Assembly: GCA_013314775.1 (NCBI GenBank)
Contig: JABUFB010000008.1
Coordinates: 1,037,036 to 1,101,035 of the forward strand
DNA length: 64,000 nt
Direction of reading: 5' to 3'
Source of the DNA: Armatimonadota bacterium
GTDB lineage: Bacteria; Armatimonadota; Zipacnadia; Zipacnadales; JABUFB01
This document shows, one piece after another, positions 27,124-34,047 of the stretch. Under the pieces are notes generated by a model. That model was given only the letters and a program-made list of their open reading frames with translations, ran no database searches and had not been told where the DNA came from. Positions within the stretch are counted from its first letter, which is position 1; each line of letters starts with the position of its first letter. Made by a program: the position numbers and the translations under genes.

Positions 27124-28163
27124 GGGTGCATCTCATCCCCTCCGATGCGCGGGAAGTCCGCACGCCTCAGCGAAGGTGCAAGTTGCCACACGATGAGCGC
27201 CAAGACAGGCGCCAGTACGGGGTGATATATGCGGGTCTCTGCGATGTATGCGAAGGGGACCGCCAGTACGAGCAGAGGCAGGACGGTGCTGGCGCATAAC
27301 CTCAGCAATCGCGGGGCCGAGTTCAGGCGCCACAGTGCAATGGGCCACAGGCCCCCGGCAACCAGCAGCAGATTCCTGCGATACCCCGGGGTGCGGATGA
27401 GGGCCCAGGGATGACGGAACAGGGAATGGAGATTGAGGGCCAGCTGATTCGGATGGCCCCAGGACTTCCCGTAGTATTGCCCCAGTGCCGCGAGAATGCC
27501 CAGTGCCAGGGCGGCCCCCGCGACTGCGGTGACCACGGCCACCCGCCTGTCTCCCCGGGCCCACTGCACCAGAACCCAGGGCCACAGCAGGAGCGCGCCA
27601 GTCTCCTTATTGAGCACCGCTAGAGCAAGCAGGGCAAGCATCGCTGTCAGATCCCCAGGCCGCCGCAACAGCAGGACGTATCCCCCGGTGCACAGCGCCA
27701 GTTCCGCGAATTCGCTGCAGTACCAGTAATGGAAGGTCGAGGGCAGCACCGCGGCGGCCGCGAACAGCCCCAGAAATGCCCCGTCCCGGATGAACCAGAC
27801 ACCAAACCACAGCCACAGGACCCACAGCGCGGCGACAAGCGAAACGAATTGCATGATGTGGGCGCAAGTGGAGATGGAGATACCAGTGGCGATGCTGAGG
27901 GCCAGCGCCAGCAGGGGAACAAGCAGGCGGAACTGGAAGGTGGAGGACAGGTTCCCCTGGAGAATCCGCTCCACCTCGCCGCCCGGATTGGGTTCGACGA
28001 GATGGATGTAGGAACCGTAGAGGACCACGGACAGAGCAAATATGGTGACGCCGGTGACCAGCGCCTCGACCCTGAAGACCCGACGGAGGGCGAACCAAAC
28101 CACACCAACCAGGGCCGCCGCCGCCAGCGATCGCGCAAGGTTGAGCACGTCCTGATAGTCCAT
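27120..28163 (-). CDS. Polytopic membrane protein of unknown function, GT-C-like
   Basis: A 347-residue membrane protein with about 9-10 hydrophobic segments, starting MDYQDVLNLARSL 22 bases after the PqqD-like stop. VLNKETGALLLWPWVLV and FHYWYCSEFAEL resemble the periplasmic/transmembrane layout of EpsG- or GT-C-type polymerising glycosyltransferases, but I cannot place it in a family. It overlaps the next gene by four bases, so the two membrane proteins are probably made together and may form a pair. Its place in the operon after the peptide-modifying genes suggests a late step such as glycosylation or membrane handling, which is inference. Confidence 0.65.
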   Translation of the reverse strand: MDYQDVLNLARSLAAAALVGVVWFALRRVFRVEALVTGVTIFALSVVLYGSYIHLVEPNPGGEVERILQGNLSSTFQFRLLVPLLALALSIATGISISTCAHIMQFVSLVAALWVLWLWFGVWFIRDGAFLGLFAAAAVLPSTFHYWYCSEFAELALCTGGYVLLLRRPGDLTAMLALLALAVLNKETGALLLWPWVLVQWARGDRRVAVVTAVAGAALALGILAALGQYYGKSWGHPNQLALNLHSLFRHPWALIRTPGYRRNLLLVAGGLWPIALWRLNSAPRLLRLCASTVLPLLVLAVPFAYIAETRIYHPVLAPVLALIVWQLAPSLRRADFPRIGGDEMHP

Positions 28164-28185
28164 GCTCGTCCGTCCGCTCTCGGCG

Positions 28186-28446
28186 CTATTGCTCCAGAAT
28201 CGACAGCTCAGCGAAACTGGCCAGGCACGCCAGGATGTCTTCGCGCGCTTCGGCCTCGGAGACCTCATAGAGGGCGACGGCTTCGGCGACGATGTCCTCC
28301 ACGTCGTGCTCACCGTCGCAGCGGTCCCACACGAAGCGCGCTGTCTCGTTGAGCACATGGACGGCCTTGCCACTCGCGTCGTAGATCATCCACTCATCGG
28401 CTACCTGGCGTCCCAGCAGGTCCTTGCGACGAACTGGCTTGTCCAT
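28186..28446 (-). CDS. PqqD-like peptide chaperone (RiPP recognition element)
   Basis: An 86-residue protein starting MDKPVRRKDLLGRQVADEWM. It has the PqqD pattern: a two- or three-strand N-terminal part with IYDASGKAVHVLNETARFVWDRCDG, then helices DVEDIVAEAVALYEVSEAEAR and a final DILACLASFAELSILEQ. PqqD-like domains bind leader peptides and hand them to a radical SAM enzyme (established). The start codon overlaps the stop of the S24/S26 gene (TAATG), so the two are coupled. Its presence beside a SPASM radical SAM enzyme and a short peptide gene is the strongest single sign that this locus makes a RiPP. Confidence 0.88.
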   Translation of the reverse strand: MDKPVRRKDLLGRQVADEWMIYDASGKAVHVLNETARFVWDRCDGEHDVEDIVAEAVALYEVSEAEAREDILACLASFAELSILEQ

Positions 28447-28973
28447 TATGGCCTCCGATCTTCGTCGGTCGCGGGACGCGCCGATGGCAGTATCCCCAGT
28501 CGCCACGCCCTGTGTACTACACGCAACGGGTAGCCGAAGCGCGGCCAGAGCGCCGCCTCCACGCGCGAGAGCAGGGCCACGAGACGCGAGATGGGCGGGC
28601 GCCAGTGGATGGGTGTGGTCAGGCGCCCCTCGCGCACGATTCCTGTGACGCGGCCGACAATGCTCTCCGGTGGCGAAGTCTCGTCCGAGTGGAAGCAGCG
28701 GTCACCTTTGGTGACGACAGACCCGTCCTCCATCCGGGCGACGACCCGGTGGGCGACGAACTCACCTTTCAGCCGCACCAGGGCTACGTCGCCGATCCGC
28801 AATGCACCTGGGGAAGGGTCCACCAAGCACTCACAGCTTCCAGCGAGACAGCCTCCCATGCTTGCGCCCTCCACCCGCAACAGGAAGGGTTCGCCACTCC
28901 GGGCATGGATGGCGACCAATGCGGAGGCATACTCACTACGCGGGTCCGAACTGTCAACGTCGTCTTGAGCCAT
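28446..28973 (-). CDS. S24/S26-family signal-peptidase-like serine protease
   Basis: A 175-residue protein starting MAQDDVDSSD, whose start lies 20 bases inside the end of the kinase-like gene. It carries the Ser/Lys dyad of the S24/S26 fold: S38 in VEGASMGG and K89 in VVTKGD, with GDVALVRLKGEFVAHRVV between them as in type I signal peptidases and LexA-like proteases. It has no N-terminal membrane anchor; a weakly hydrophobic stretch is near residue 130. Proteins of this type recur in RiPP clusters beside PqqD and HPr-kinase-like genes (from memory). It could remove the leader from the peptide, which has not been shown. Confidence 0.85.
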   Translation of the reverse strand: MAQDDVDSSDPRSEYASALVAIHARSGEPFLLRVEGASMGGCLAGSCECLVDPSPGALRIGDVALVRLKGEFVAHRVVARMEDGSVVTKGDRCFHSDETSPPESIVGRVTGIVREGRLTTPIHWRPPISRLVALLSRVEAALWPRFGYPLRVVHRAWRLGILPSARPATDEDRRP

Positions 28974-29958
28974 GTGACGCACACCCGGTGTATTCCAGCA
29001 GTAAGCGCGCGGTCTCCATGGGCGGTCCGGCCACCAGATTGGCGCATTCGATGCCGTCCAGGATCGCACCCCACCGCCATATGAGCGCCAGGGCGTCGCG
29101 CCCGGTGGCGAAGCAGTCTGCTTCGACCAGGTGTCCCGCCATCATCCCCGCTTTGGCGGGAGAGAAAGACGGCATGGGCCCGAAATCCACGATACGCACG
29201 ACGTGCGTGAGCCGGGTCTCGCTCCCCAGGGCGTCCCCGCGAACGTCCTCGGGATGAACATAGTAGCGCGTCTCCCCGCGCAGATCAACGATTGTGGACC
29301 TGGGCAGCGATGCAAATTCCGGCTCGGCTTCCAGGGTGCCCTTCCGCAGGCGAGTCGCCCTGGCGAAGGGCAGTATAATGCCGAGGTCGAGATCAACCGC
29401 GCTCAGGTCGTCAGACATGAACTGCATGCCCGCGATGGTCGCGGCAACGCTCAGCGTGGTCTTCCCACCCTTCGTCGGGGCCAGGATGAGCACGCCGACT
29501 GCATCGCGAACCACGGCGCCGGCATGCACCAGTCGGACAGAAGGCTGCTCGCGAAGCAGGTGGTCCAGTACACGCCTCTGGAAATGGATTGCGAGCAGTT
29601 CCAGGGCCGTCTCATCGTTCAGGTCAGCCCCCGGGTCTTCGGCTCCGAAGGTGCCCGCGTCCACAACCGTCTCGGCATCGACCCGGGTGAGATGGAACAG
29701 GGAACCGTTGTCGGGTGAACGGCTGGCCAGATACCCGGCGCGCGGCGTCCAGAACGCCGCCTCGATCCCCTCGGCGGGGCGGTAATGGCACAGAAACTGG
29801 ATTCGCTGCCCGGTCTGGTCTGGCGCGAAAATGCGACTTGCGTAGGTGTCTCTGAGTATTTGATGGATGCGAGGGGAATTTGTGGCAAGGATGATTTGCC
29901 GCCCAAGAAGCGTCAAAGCGAGCTGATGCGGGCAGTCTTCCAGCGGAGGGCGTTCCAT
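28954..29958 (-). CDS. HPr kinase/phosphorylase-like protein
   Basis: A 334-residue protein. The start is set at the ATG of MERPPLEDC because the frame further upstream passes through a GC hairpin; no strong ribosome site is visible. The C-terminal half has the HprK-type fold: HAGAVV (H145), Walker A APTKGGKTT with K166, and MSDDLSAVD with D183/D184. In HprK the P-loop kinase phosphorylates Ser of HPr. Homologues in lasso peptide clusters phosphorylate a serine of the precursor peptide (established for ThcoK-type enzymes). Here the precursor candidate has S4, S10 and T26, so it is a possible substrate. No HPr gene is nearby, arguing against carbon-control function. Confidence 0.85.
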   Translation of the reverse strand: MERPPLEDCPHQLALTLLGRQIILATNSPRIHQILRDTYASRIFAPDQTGQRIQFLCHYRPAEGIEAAFWTPRAGYLASRSPDNGSLFHLTRVDAETVVDAGTFGAEDPGADLNDETALELLAIHFQRRVLDHLLREQPSVRLVHAGAVVRDAVGVLILAPTKGGKTTLSVAATIAGMQFMSDDLSAVDLDLGIILPFARATRLRKGTLEAEPEFASLPRSTIVDLRGETRYYVHPEDVRGDALGSETRLTHVVRIVDFGPMPSFSPAKAGMMAGHLVEADCFATGRDALALIWRWGAILDGIECANLVAGPPMETARLLLEYTGCASHGSRRR

Positions 29959-30065
29959 GGTTAAAGGGACAGATCGGGTTGGGGTGGGCGCAATCACGAT
30001 ACCACGAAACCGCGCGCAGCGGACAAGCGGCATTCGCGGCCGGTCAGGAATCAGGAAGAATGGGC

Positions 30066-30095
30066 GCGGCCCGCGCATTTGCCTGCACGGGCCGC
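30066..30095 (-). terminator. GC-rich hairpin after the peptide gene (attenuator-like)
   Basis: GCGGCCCG at 30066-30073 and CGGGCCGC at 30088-30095 form an 8-bp perfect stem with a 14-base loop, 44 bases beyond the peptide stop codon. Only scattered T residues follow on the minus strand, so termination would be partial. Such a structure between precursor and enzyme genes would let much more peptide than enzyme message be made. Confidence 0.45.
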
Positions 30096-30138
30096 ACACG
30101 TTACCCCAGCAACGACACTGGGAAACACGAACTGCTTA

Positions 30139-30243
30139 CTATTGGTCGAGGTGGCCGTCTTCGTGGGTCTGTGCCTTGGCCGCGAGCTTAGCGAGAAGCT
30201 CCTTCTCTTTGTAGGACTTTACCACCGGCTTGCTCCACTTCAT
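30139..30243 (-). CDS. Candidate RiPP precursor peptide, 34 residues
   Basis: A small gene encoding 34 residues. The peptide begins MKWSKPVV, continues with a lysine- and leucine-rich middle (KEKELLAKLAAK), and ends HEDGHLDQ. It has W3, P6 and Y11 but no cysteine. The start is supported by GGGAG 9 bases upstream and by a good promoter at 30301-30329. W-x-K-P at the N-terminus is also the opening of PqqA peptides, which PqqD binds, though the PqqA Glu-x3-Tyr pair is not visible. It lies between the DUF483-like and HPr-kinase-like genes of a radical SAM/PqqD cluster. The leader is probably the N-terminal ~22 residues and the core near the C-terminus, which is inference. It has no recognised family. 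Confidence 0.75.
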   Translation of the reverse strand: MKWSKPVVKSYKEKELLAKLAAKAQTHEDGHLDQ

Positions 30244-30300
30244 CACGGTTTCTCCCTTTTTCCCAAGGTACTGGCCCAACCGCGCAAACTACATACTACC

Positions 30301-30329
30301 ATTGTAGCCATTGGACGACGCCGGGTCAA
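30301..30329 (-). promoter_or_regulatory. Sigma-70-type promoter of the peptide gene
   Basis: On the minus strand TTGACC (30329-30324) is followed after exactly 17 bases by TACAAT (30306-30301); both hexamers match the consensus at five of six positions. Transcription would begin about 50 bases before the peptide ATG. The -35 box overlaps the stop codon of the DUF483-like gene, so the peptide can be transcribed independently of the upstream genes. Confidence 0.7.
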
Positions 30330-31201
30330 GCTGAATCTGCCTGTTTCTCGGGCACAGGCGACTGACTCCGGAAGGGAAGCCAGACCGCACCCCCTGCCTG
30401 CGCAACCATGGCGCCGTCTCGGAAGACCTCCAGGCGCCCGTCGCGCAGACGCAAGAGGTCCGAAACCATTAGCTCTCCGGTGTGATAGGCCGCTTCGGAG
30501 ACACGCAGACAGTCTCCTGTCCGCCTTTCTCGCCAGGCGACCACGTATGGAAGGGCATGCGCAACATCCGTCTCGAGACATGTCAGGGTCTCCCGAGCAA
30601 GTTCGGGCGCATGCTTCTCAAGAGCTGAAAGCGTGCCGGTCGCGACGGCAAGGGATCCCTCGCAGTCCCAGCGACATGGGAAGTGGCTGATCAGTGCGTA
30701 GCCGAAATGCCGGCAAGCATAGTTGATCAAAGGATCATAACGTCCCGACGGGGGCCAGCCAACGGCAGCCACAAGGTCCGCCCCATCGGGCAGGTGCCGT
30801 CGCTCAGTGCAGTCGAGGAAAAAGCTTACGCAGCAGTCGGGATACCCTAGAAGGCGCCCAAATCGCACGGGATCTGCGCCGTCAAACAAGCGAGCCAGGT
30901 GCACAGCCACCGGTTCAGCGCCGATGTACGCATGCACCGAGGACGCGGCAGTCGTCTCGTCATCGCGGGCCAGACGGTGCCCGTGTACTGTCCCAGCCAC
31001 AGGCGCCTGGGGTATTACACGGTACTCCGAGACCCCGCCGGTCAGCCCCAGCGCCTGCACGAGGTCCATGAGATCCGCCACACACCCTTGGTGCAGGAGA
31101 ACGCGCATGACTGGTTTGGCGCCCTCCAGGACGGCGAGGAGTTCGGTCAGACCTCGCCGGCCCAGCAAGGCCCGCGCTACCCCCAGTTGCTCCTCGGTCA
31201 T
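30326..31201 (-). CDS. DUF483-like protein in the RiPP locus
   Basis: A 291-residue soluble protein starting MTEEQLGVAR; its ATG overlaps the stop of the radical SAM gene (ATGA), so it is translationally coupled to it. The stretch RFGRLLGYPDCCVSFFLDC with C123/C124 resembles the GYPxCCV signature of DUF483, a family of unknown function (from memory). H35/R33, H90 and C131 could also be functional. The C-terminal part (GELMVSDLLRLRDGRLEVFR) looks beta-rich. Tight coupling to the SPASM enzyme implies a shared role in modifying or sensing the peptide, but I cannot name a reaction. Confidence 0.6.
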   Translation of the reverse strand: MTEEQLGVARALLGRRGLTELLAVLEGAKPVMRVLLHQGCVADLMDLVQALGLTGGVSEYRVIPQAPVAGTVHGHRLARDDETTAASSVHAYIGAEPVAVHLARLFDGADPVRFGRLLGYPDCCVSFFLDCTERRHLPDGADLVAAVGWPPSGRYDPLINYACRHFGYALISHFPCRWDCEGSLAVATGTLSALEKHAPELARETLTCLETDVAHALPYVVAWRERRTGDCLRVSEAAYHTGELMVSDLLRLRDGRLEVFRDGAMVAQAGGAVWLPFRSQSPVPEKQADSA

Positions 31202-32472
31202 TTCCTGTCACCCTCACGGCCGGGACGCTGCGCAGCTGCTGCAAGGGCCGCGTCAACCTTGCGAGCGAGCCGAGTGAACACGTCCTTGTAGGCCTCGCAA
31301 AGGTAGTCCACACCACCTGGGCAACCGCTGGCCTGAATGCGGTGGTAGGTGCAACCGCCGTGGCAGTAGTCCCACCAATCACACTCGCCGCAGGCCGCAT
31401 CGCCGTCGGCCCGAGCCCGCCAGAAGGCCTCGGCAACCGGCGAATTCAGGATGTCCACGAGATCGTCGCTGAGAATATTCCCAAAATGAAACCGAGGCTC
31501 CAGACTCATCTCGCAGCATGGCGATACGGTCCCGTCGGGCTCGAAGCCGGGAAAGTTGGCGCACGACCCACCCAGGGCACAAGTCTGGGGTGAGTACCCC
31601 AACAGGGCTCGCATGACGTCATCGATGATGCCGATTTGCGCGCCACCGCCGTCGCATGCCCACGCGTCGAAGAGGTCTTCGATGTACTGGCCGAAGCACG
31701 AAACGGTCTCGGGCGCGCGGCACGGGTTCGCGCGCCACTTTCGGATTCCGAGCCGGGTCATCAGCCTGAAGAGATCACCGGGAGCCGCAGCCGGCGGGCA
31801 TGTGACCACGGCAATCGCTGACACCTGGACGCCTTCCTCCTGCACTGCGGCGATGCCCTCCAGCAATCGCGCTATCGAGCCGCGTCCAGCGGAGTCCACG
31901 CGATTGGCATCATGCACTTCCGGCGGGCCATCGATGCTGACTCCCACCCGGAACCCATTCTCCGCGAAGAACCGGCCCCACTCGCGGTTCAGCAGCGTCC
32001 CGTTGCTTTGTACGGAATTGCTGATCTGCTGCCCGGGCCTGCGGTACTTCGTTTGCAGCGCCACCGCGAGACGGAAGAAATCGATACCCGCCAGAAGGGG
32101 TTCGCCGCCATGAAAGGAGAAGCTGGCCTTGCCGGGGGAAAGAGCCATGACCTGGGAGATGATGCGTTCGAGCAACTCCTCGCTCATACGTTGCACAGGC
32201 TGTTCGGGCCTGTTGAAGCAGTACTTGCAACGCAGGTTGCAGCTGTCGCCCACAGGCTTGATCAGCGCGCTCAGGCAACGCTGGTCAGGCGAATCCAGCA
32301 GGCCGGCGGTGAAGACACGGGCCAGCCGGTCAGACTGTTCCTGGATGATGCGCAGTGCAGCGCTGGCCACCGCCCGGTCAGAGGGGGAAGTCGTCTCATC
32401 CCGGGGTGCAGTGAGGGCAAACGTCCGTCTCTCGCTGGCTGTAAGCATGGCGAAGGGAACTCTGGCCGGCAT
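31198..32472 (-). CDS. Radical SAM/SPASM peptide-modifying enzyme
   Basis: A 424-residue protein. The start MPARVPFAML is chosen because an AGGA site precedes it; the frame is open upstream without a site, and a later ATG (MLTASERR) is possible. The radical SAM motif is C78-x3-C82-x2-C85 in SCNLRCKYCF, followed by FSFHGGEPLL. The C-terminal SPASM region has CALGGSCANF, SPCC and CGECDWWDYCHGGC, giving enough cysteines for two auxiliary iron-sulfur clusters. This architecture is shared by anaerobic sulfatase-maturating enzymes and RiPP maturases such as PqqE and MftC. No sulfatase is in the window and PqqD-like and peptide genes follow, so peptide modification is favoured. Confidence 0.88.
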   Translation of the reverse strand: MPARVPFAMLTASERRTFALTAPRDETTSPSDRAVASAALRIIQEQSDRLARVFTAGLLDSPDQRCLSALIKPVGDSCNLRCKYCFNRPEQPVQRMSEELLERIISQVMALSPGKASFSFHGGEPLLAGIDFFRLAVALQTKYRRPGQQISNSVQSNGTLLNREWGRFFAENGFRVGVSIDGPPEVHDANRVDSAGRGSIARLLEGIAAVQEEGVQVSAIAVVTCPPAAAPGDLFRLMTRLGIRKWRANPCRAPETVSCFGQYIEDLFDAWACDGGGAQIGIIDDVMRALLGYSPQTCALGGSCANFPGFEPDGTVSPCCEMSLEPRFHFGNILSDDLVDILNSPVAEAFWRARADGDAACGECDWWDYCHGGCTYHRIQASGCPGGVDYLCEAYKDVFTRLARKVDAALAAAAQRPGREGDRK

Positions 32473-32478
32473 TTGTGT

Positions 32479-32529
32479 TTTTCCTGATGCGGCACAGGCA
32501 GTATAATCGACCCTCGTTGGCCGCCGCAA
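32479..32529. promoter_or_regulatory. Divergent promoters between radical SAM and nucleotidyltransferase genes
   Basis: On the plus strand TATAAT (32502-32507) is preceded after 17 bases by TTTTCC (32479-32484), a weak -35. On the minus strand TATACT (32505-32500) is preceded after 18 bases by TTGCGG (32529-32524). The -10 boxes overlap in AGTATAAT, so the two operons probably share one control point. Confidence 0.5.
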
Positions 32530-32556
32530 CGTCGCGTGGGTGGGATGTAATGGTTG

Positions 32557-33750
32557 ATGAGGGTACTGCGCCCCCTCGAAGATCTGGTCCCTTTGGCCGA
32601 GGAGCGCCTGCTGGTCGAGGCCGTCGGGGTGGTTGCGGGCGGCCTGAGCGACCTCCCGGCCGCGAGCAGCGCGTCTGATTGGGAGAGGGTTGCCGAACTG
32701 GCGCGCGCACATCGCGTGGGCGCAGTAGTCGCGCATGCGCTGGCCCGGACAGACTGTCGCGTGCCATCCTCGGCCTCGGAGCTCCTGGGCGGTGTCGCGA
32801 GGGAGGAGTTCGCAGCGACGCTGATCTCCCGTGGCCAGCTCGGGGCCATCACGGCGGCACTCTCGGATGCCAGTGTGCCGGCCATGCTTCTCAAGGGCGC
32901 GGCGCTGGATCAGGTCGCATACCCGGCTGACCTGCCCCGCACCATGTCTGACCTCGACCTTTTGGTACCCGAAGATAGGCTGCCGGAAGCGGTCACGGTG
33001 GCTCGAAGTCTGGGCTATCGGGACCTTGAGGAGTCCGCCGATCCCCGCGATGCGTACCACGTCACGCTCGCGTGCGAGGGCCGGATCGTGGAGCTTCACT
33101 GGCGCATCACCGCGCGCGGCCCGTTCCGTTTCCCCCCCGAACGAATCTGGATGCGGAGACTGGATGCGCCTGCCGTAAGCCCGGGCGTCGTGACCCCATG
33201 CCTGGTGGACCTCTTCGTTCTCGGGGCTTTCCACTACGTGTTCCAGAACAGGTTCTATAACGGCCTGCAGTCTCTGCTGGACCTCGCGCTGCTCGCGGGA
33301 CGAGCTGCAGAGCAGGAGACCGGCGAGGAACTGGTCGCCACTGCTCGTGAGACGAACTCGTCCGGAGCGGTGTACTGGGCAATGTGCATGCTGCACGACT
33401 GGTTGGGGATGGATGTGGGCGATGGCACCCGCAAGCTTCGCCCGGCCGGTTTCGTGCATAACCGGGCGGCCCAACTGCTTGAGGAGACCTTCGCGGATGC
33501 GCTGTCGCATATGGGCGGGCGCCCCGGATCGGCGACGGGGCTGGACCGGGTGCTGTGGCGCCTGGCATGCACCAGTTCGGAGAGCCCGGTTACCGCGCTA
33601 TCGGCGGTTGCTACCGAAGTTTTCCGAGCACCAAGGGGCGGCGAGGGAGGTCAGCGGCTGACAACCCCGCTGAGCCGAGCTCTATTTCTGTTGCGCCCGA
33701 GTCGCTGGTGGAAGGCCTGGCGCGCCCTGCGCGGCGACAGGAGGGTTTGA
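32557..33750 (+). CDS. Uncharacterised nucleotidyltransferase family protein (NTP_transf_5-like)
   Basis: A 397-residue soluble protein divergent from the radical SAM gene. The ATG of MRVLRPLEDL follows a G-rich region; a TTG one codon earlier is also possible. The segment VPAMLLKGAALDQVAY followed by RTMSDLDLLVP (metal-binding D132 and D134, counting from this ATG) matches PF14907, the uncharacterised nucleotidyltransferase family, with VELHWRI beyond it. These genes commonly accompany lasso-peptide and other RiPP clusters (from memory) but the reaction is unproven; AMP or NMP transfer to the peptide is possible. The C-terminal half (~200 residues) is helical and shows no further motif. No gene follows closely. 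Confidence 0.75.
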   Translation: MRVLRPLEDLVPLAEERLLVEAVGVVAGGLSDLPAASSASDWERVAELARAHRVGAVVAHALARTDCRVPSSASELLGGVAREEFAATLISRGQLGAITAALSDASVPAMLLKGAALDQVAYPADLPRTMSDLDLLVPEDRLPEAVTVARSLGYRDLEESADPRDAYHVTLACEGRIVELHWRITARGPFRFPPERIWMRRLDAPAVSPGVVTPCLVDLFVLGAFHYVFQNRFYNGLQSLLDLALLAGRAAEQETGEELVATARETNSSGAVYWAMCMLHDWLGMDVGDGTRKLRPAGFVHNRAAQLLEETFADALSHMGGRPGSATGLDRVLWRLACTSSESPVTALSAVATEVFRAPRGGEGGQRLTTPLSRALFLLRPSRWWKAWRALRGDRRV

Positions 33751-34047
33751 CTACCGGACGTCCAGCTGGTCCGCAGCGCGGGACCGGTGCCTGTGCGCGG
33801 CGGCTTCCCGCGGGGCCCCGTCCGCTGGACGACGCCGACACCCCGCGGCTATCTGCAGACCGGCCGCCGCTGATCGACTACTCCTCTCACGCCACCCCTT
33901 CGCCTTCCAATCGCCCGTAAGGCGTACCGGCCTCCCCTCGCTTGCGTGGAAGCTCCGGGTATGGCAGTTCCCGCAGAGCATGTCAGTTACTGCCCCGCCC
34001 TGGGCACAGGAAAATGGTGGCCACGATGCCCGTGAGAATACCGGACG

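Noticed and set aside
30139-30243. The short peptide as a true PqqA (PQQ precursor)
   Set aside because: It has W-x-K-P but not the Glu-x3-Tyr crosslink pair, and pqqB, pqqC and pqqE-type neighbours are absent.
31198-32472. Anaerobic sulfatase maturase as the role of the radical SAM/SPASM enzyme
   Set aside because: The architecture allows it, but no sulfatase gene is present and the adjacent peptide, PqqD-like and protease genes point to peptide modification.
33751-34047. Minus-strand peptide with a CxxCH-like CGNCHTR motif as a cytochrome or second precursor
   Set aside because: No ribosome site, no signal peptide, and it is outside the operon; the match is probably chance.
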